Shown piece after piece: positions 5,349 to 5,932 of a DNA stretch of 5,932 nucleotides; positions within the stretch are counted from its first letter, which is position 1; each line of letters starts with the position of its first letter. The translations under genes and the position numbers were made by a program. The stretch is taken from contig SCTE01000401.1 of assembly GCA_004298915.1 (NCBI GenBank), forward strand, positions 1 through 5,932, read 5' to 3'. The stretch comes from Chloroflexota bacterium. Lineage in GTDB: Bacteria > Chloroflexota > Limnocylindria > Limnocylindrales > CSP1-4. The notes below the pieces were generated by a model. It worked only from the letters and a program-made list of their open reading frames with translations, was not told the DNA's origin and did no database searches.

Positions 5349-5932
5349 ATGTTCACCTTCAAGCCAGCTCGATCGGCGCGGCGACGTCGCTCCATCATCG
5401 CCGGAGTTGCCGCCGTTTCCATCCTGGTGTTCGCAGCTCCCGTGGCAGCGCGAACGCCGGTGGATCCGGGGACGCTGAACCCGGCACCACCCGACTTCTT
5501 CAACGCCCAGTGCTACGCGGGTGCAGGTGGCACCGTGTGCAGCCTGGCCTTCTCCGACGACCCGATCGTCGATGAGCCGAGCGGCATCATCTGCGGCAGC
5601 ACCGAACTCCTGTTCTCGCAGGATCGATCGGTCGTCGGCAAGCGCTTCTACGACGCGAACGGCAACCTGACCCAGCGCCACTTCCGCGAGTACCTGGACG
5701 GGACGCTGTCCAACCCGGCGACCGGGAAGGTCGTCCCGTGGATCCAGCACGACACGATCATCCACAACCTGTCGGTGCCAGGGGACCTTGGGACCGGGCA
5801 GATCAAGTTCAGCGGCTTGCTCATGCGCATCTGGGTTCCCGGTGGCGGGACGATCCTGACCGACGTCGGCACGATCGTCCGTGATCAGGCGACCGACGAG
5901 ACGATCTTCAGTGGCGGCAAGCACCCGCTCGA
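5349..5932 (+). CDS. Secreted protein of unknown function, N-terminal part (partial at the right edge)
   Basis: The first 194 codons of a gene with no stop before the window ends. Residues 1-14 are basic (KPARSARRRR), 15-31 are hydrophobic (IIAGVAAVSILVFAA) and PVAA at 31-34 gives a signal peptidase I site after A34. The mature part begins with a Pro-rich spacer (TPVDPGTLNPAPPDFF) and has three Cys at 55, 64 and 82, of which two could form a disulfide. From about 85 onward it looks beta-rich, alternating hydrophobic and polar residues with Gly turns (YDANGNLTQRHF, HDTIIHNLSV, FSGLLMRIWVPGGGTILTDVG). I recall similar exported, signal-peptide-bearing hypothetical proteins with FSGLL..VPG.G....DVG-type ends in Actinomycetota and Chloroflexota, but no function is known to me. 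It lies 99 bases after the sigma/propeller operon and may be a target of that sigma factor, although no matching promoter was found upstream. Confidence 0.82.
   Translation, partial: MFTFKPARSARRRRSIIAGVAAVSILVFAAPVAARTPVDPGTLNPAPPDFFNAQCYAGAGGTVCSLAFSDDPIVDEPSGIICGSTELLFSQDRSVVGKRFYDANGNLTQRHFREYLDGTLSNPATGKVVPWIQHDTIIHNLSVPGDLGTGQIKFSGLLMRIWVPGGGTILTDVGTIVRDQATDETIFSGGKHPL

Noticed and set aside
5328..5924. A 198-codon minus-strand frame over the right edge
   Set aside because: It lies opposite the signal-peptide-bearing gene on the + strand. The minus-strand product has no hydrophobic core or motif, while the plus-strand product has a proper signal peptide.

Overview
The window is a gene-dense, high-GC bacterial segment with every supported gene on the + strand. 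The codon third positions are strongly G/C-biased, and GTG (possibly TTG) starts are used. This points to a high-GC soil or freshwater bacterium, Actinomycetota or Chloroflexota. The N-terminal region of the propeller protein (RPDYLDDIL...PRWTFPERWLP-type) resembles what I recall from uncultured Chloroflexota of the Limnocylindria/Ellin6529 kind. That assignment rests on memory and is weak. No RNA gene, CRISPR array, insertion sequence or phage gene was seen.

Layout. (1) Positions 2-1499 hold two ABC-2 type permease genes, the first cut by the left edge. They are probably the membrane halves of an efflux ABC transporter whose ATPase gene lies further left. (2) Positions 1537-2252 hold two small genes with good ribosome binding sites. 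One encodes a 175-residue soluble protein of unknown function, built from two diverged copies of one module. The other encodes a 51-residue single-span membrane protein with an acidic tail. Both run in the same direction with gaps of 37 and 32 bases and may be co-transcribed with the exporter. (3) About 2315-3289 encodes a ten-helix EamA/DMT family transporter with an uncertain start. A hairpin follows its stop codon. (4) Positions 3388-5249 hold a two-gene regulatory operon: an ECF sigma factor and, overlapping by ATGA, a membrane-anchored WD40/PD40-like beta-propeller protein that is probably its regulator. A plausible ECF-type promoter lies upstream at 3315-3344. (5) Position 5349 to the right edge is the first 194 codons of an exported protein of unknown function. 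It has a clear signal peptide and ribosome binding site and has no stop within the window. The 99-base gap before it contains an inverted repeat and a short direct repeat.

The most distinctive parts are the sigma/propeller pair with its candidate self-regulatory promoter, the duplicated-module protein beside the exporter, and two genes that are easy to miss: the 51-residue protein and the right-edge secreted protein. Most of the rest is ordinary, and nothing here proves a new system. There is no gene-free stretch longer than 300 bases.
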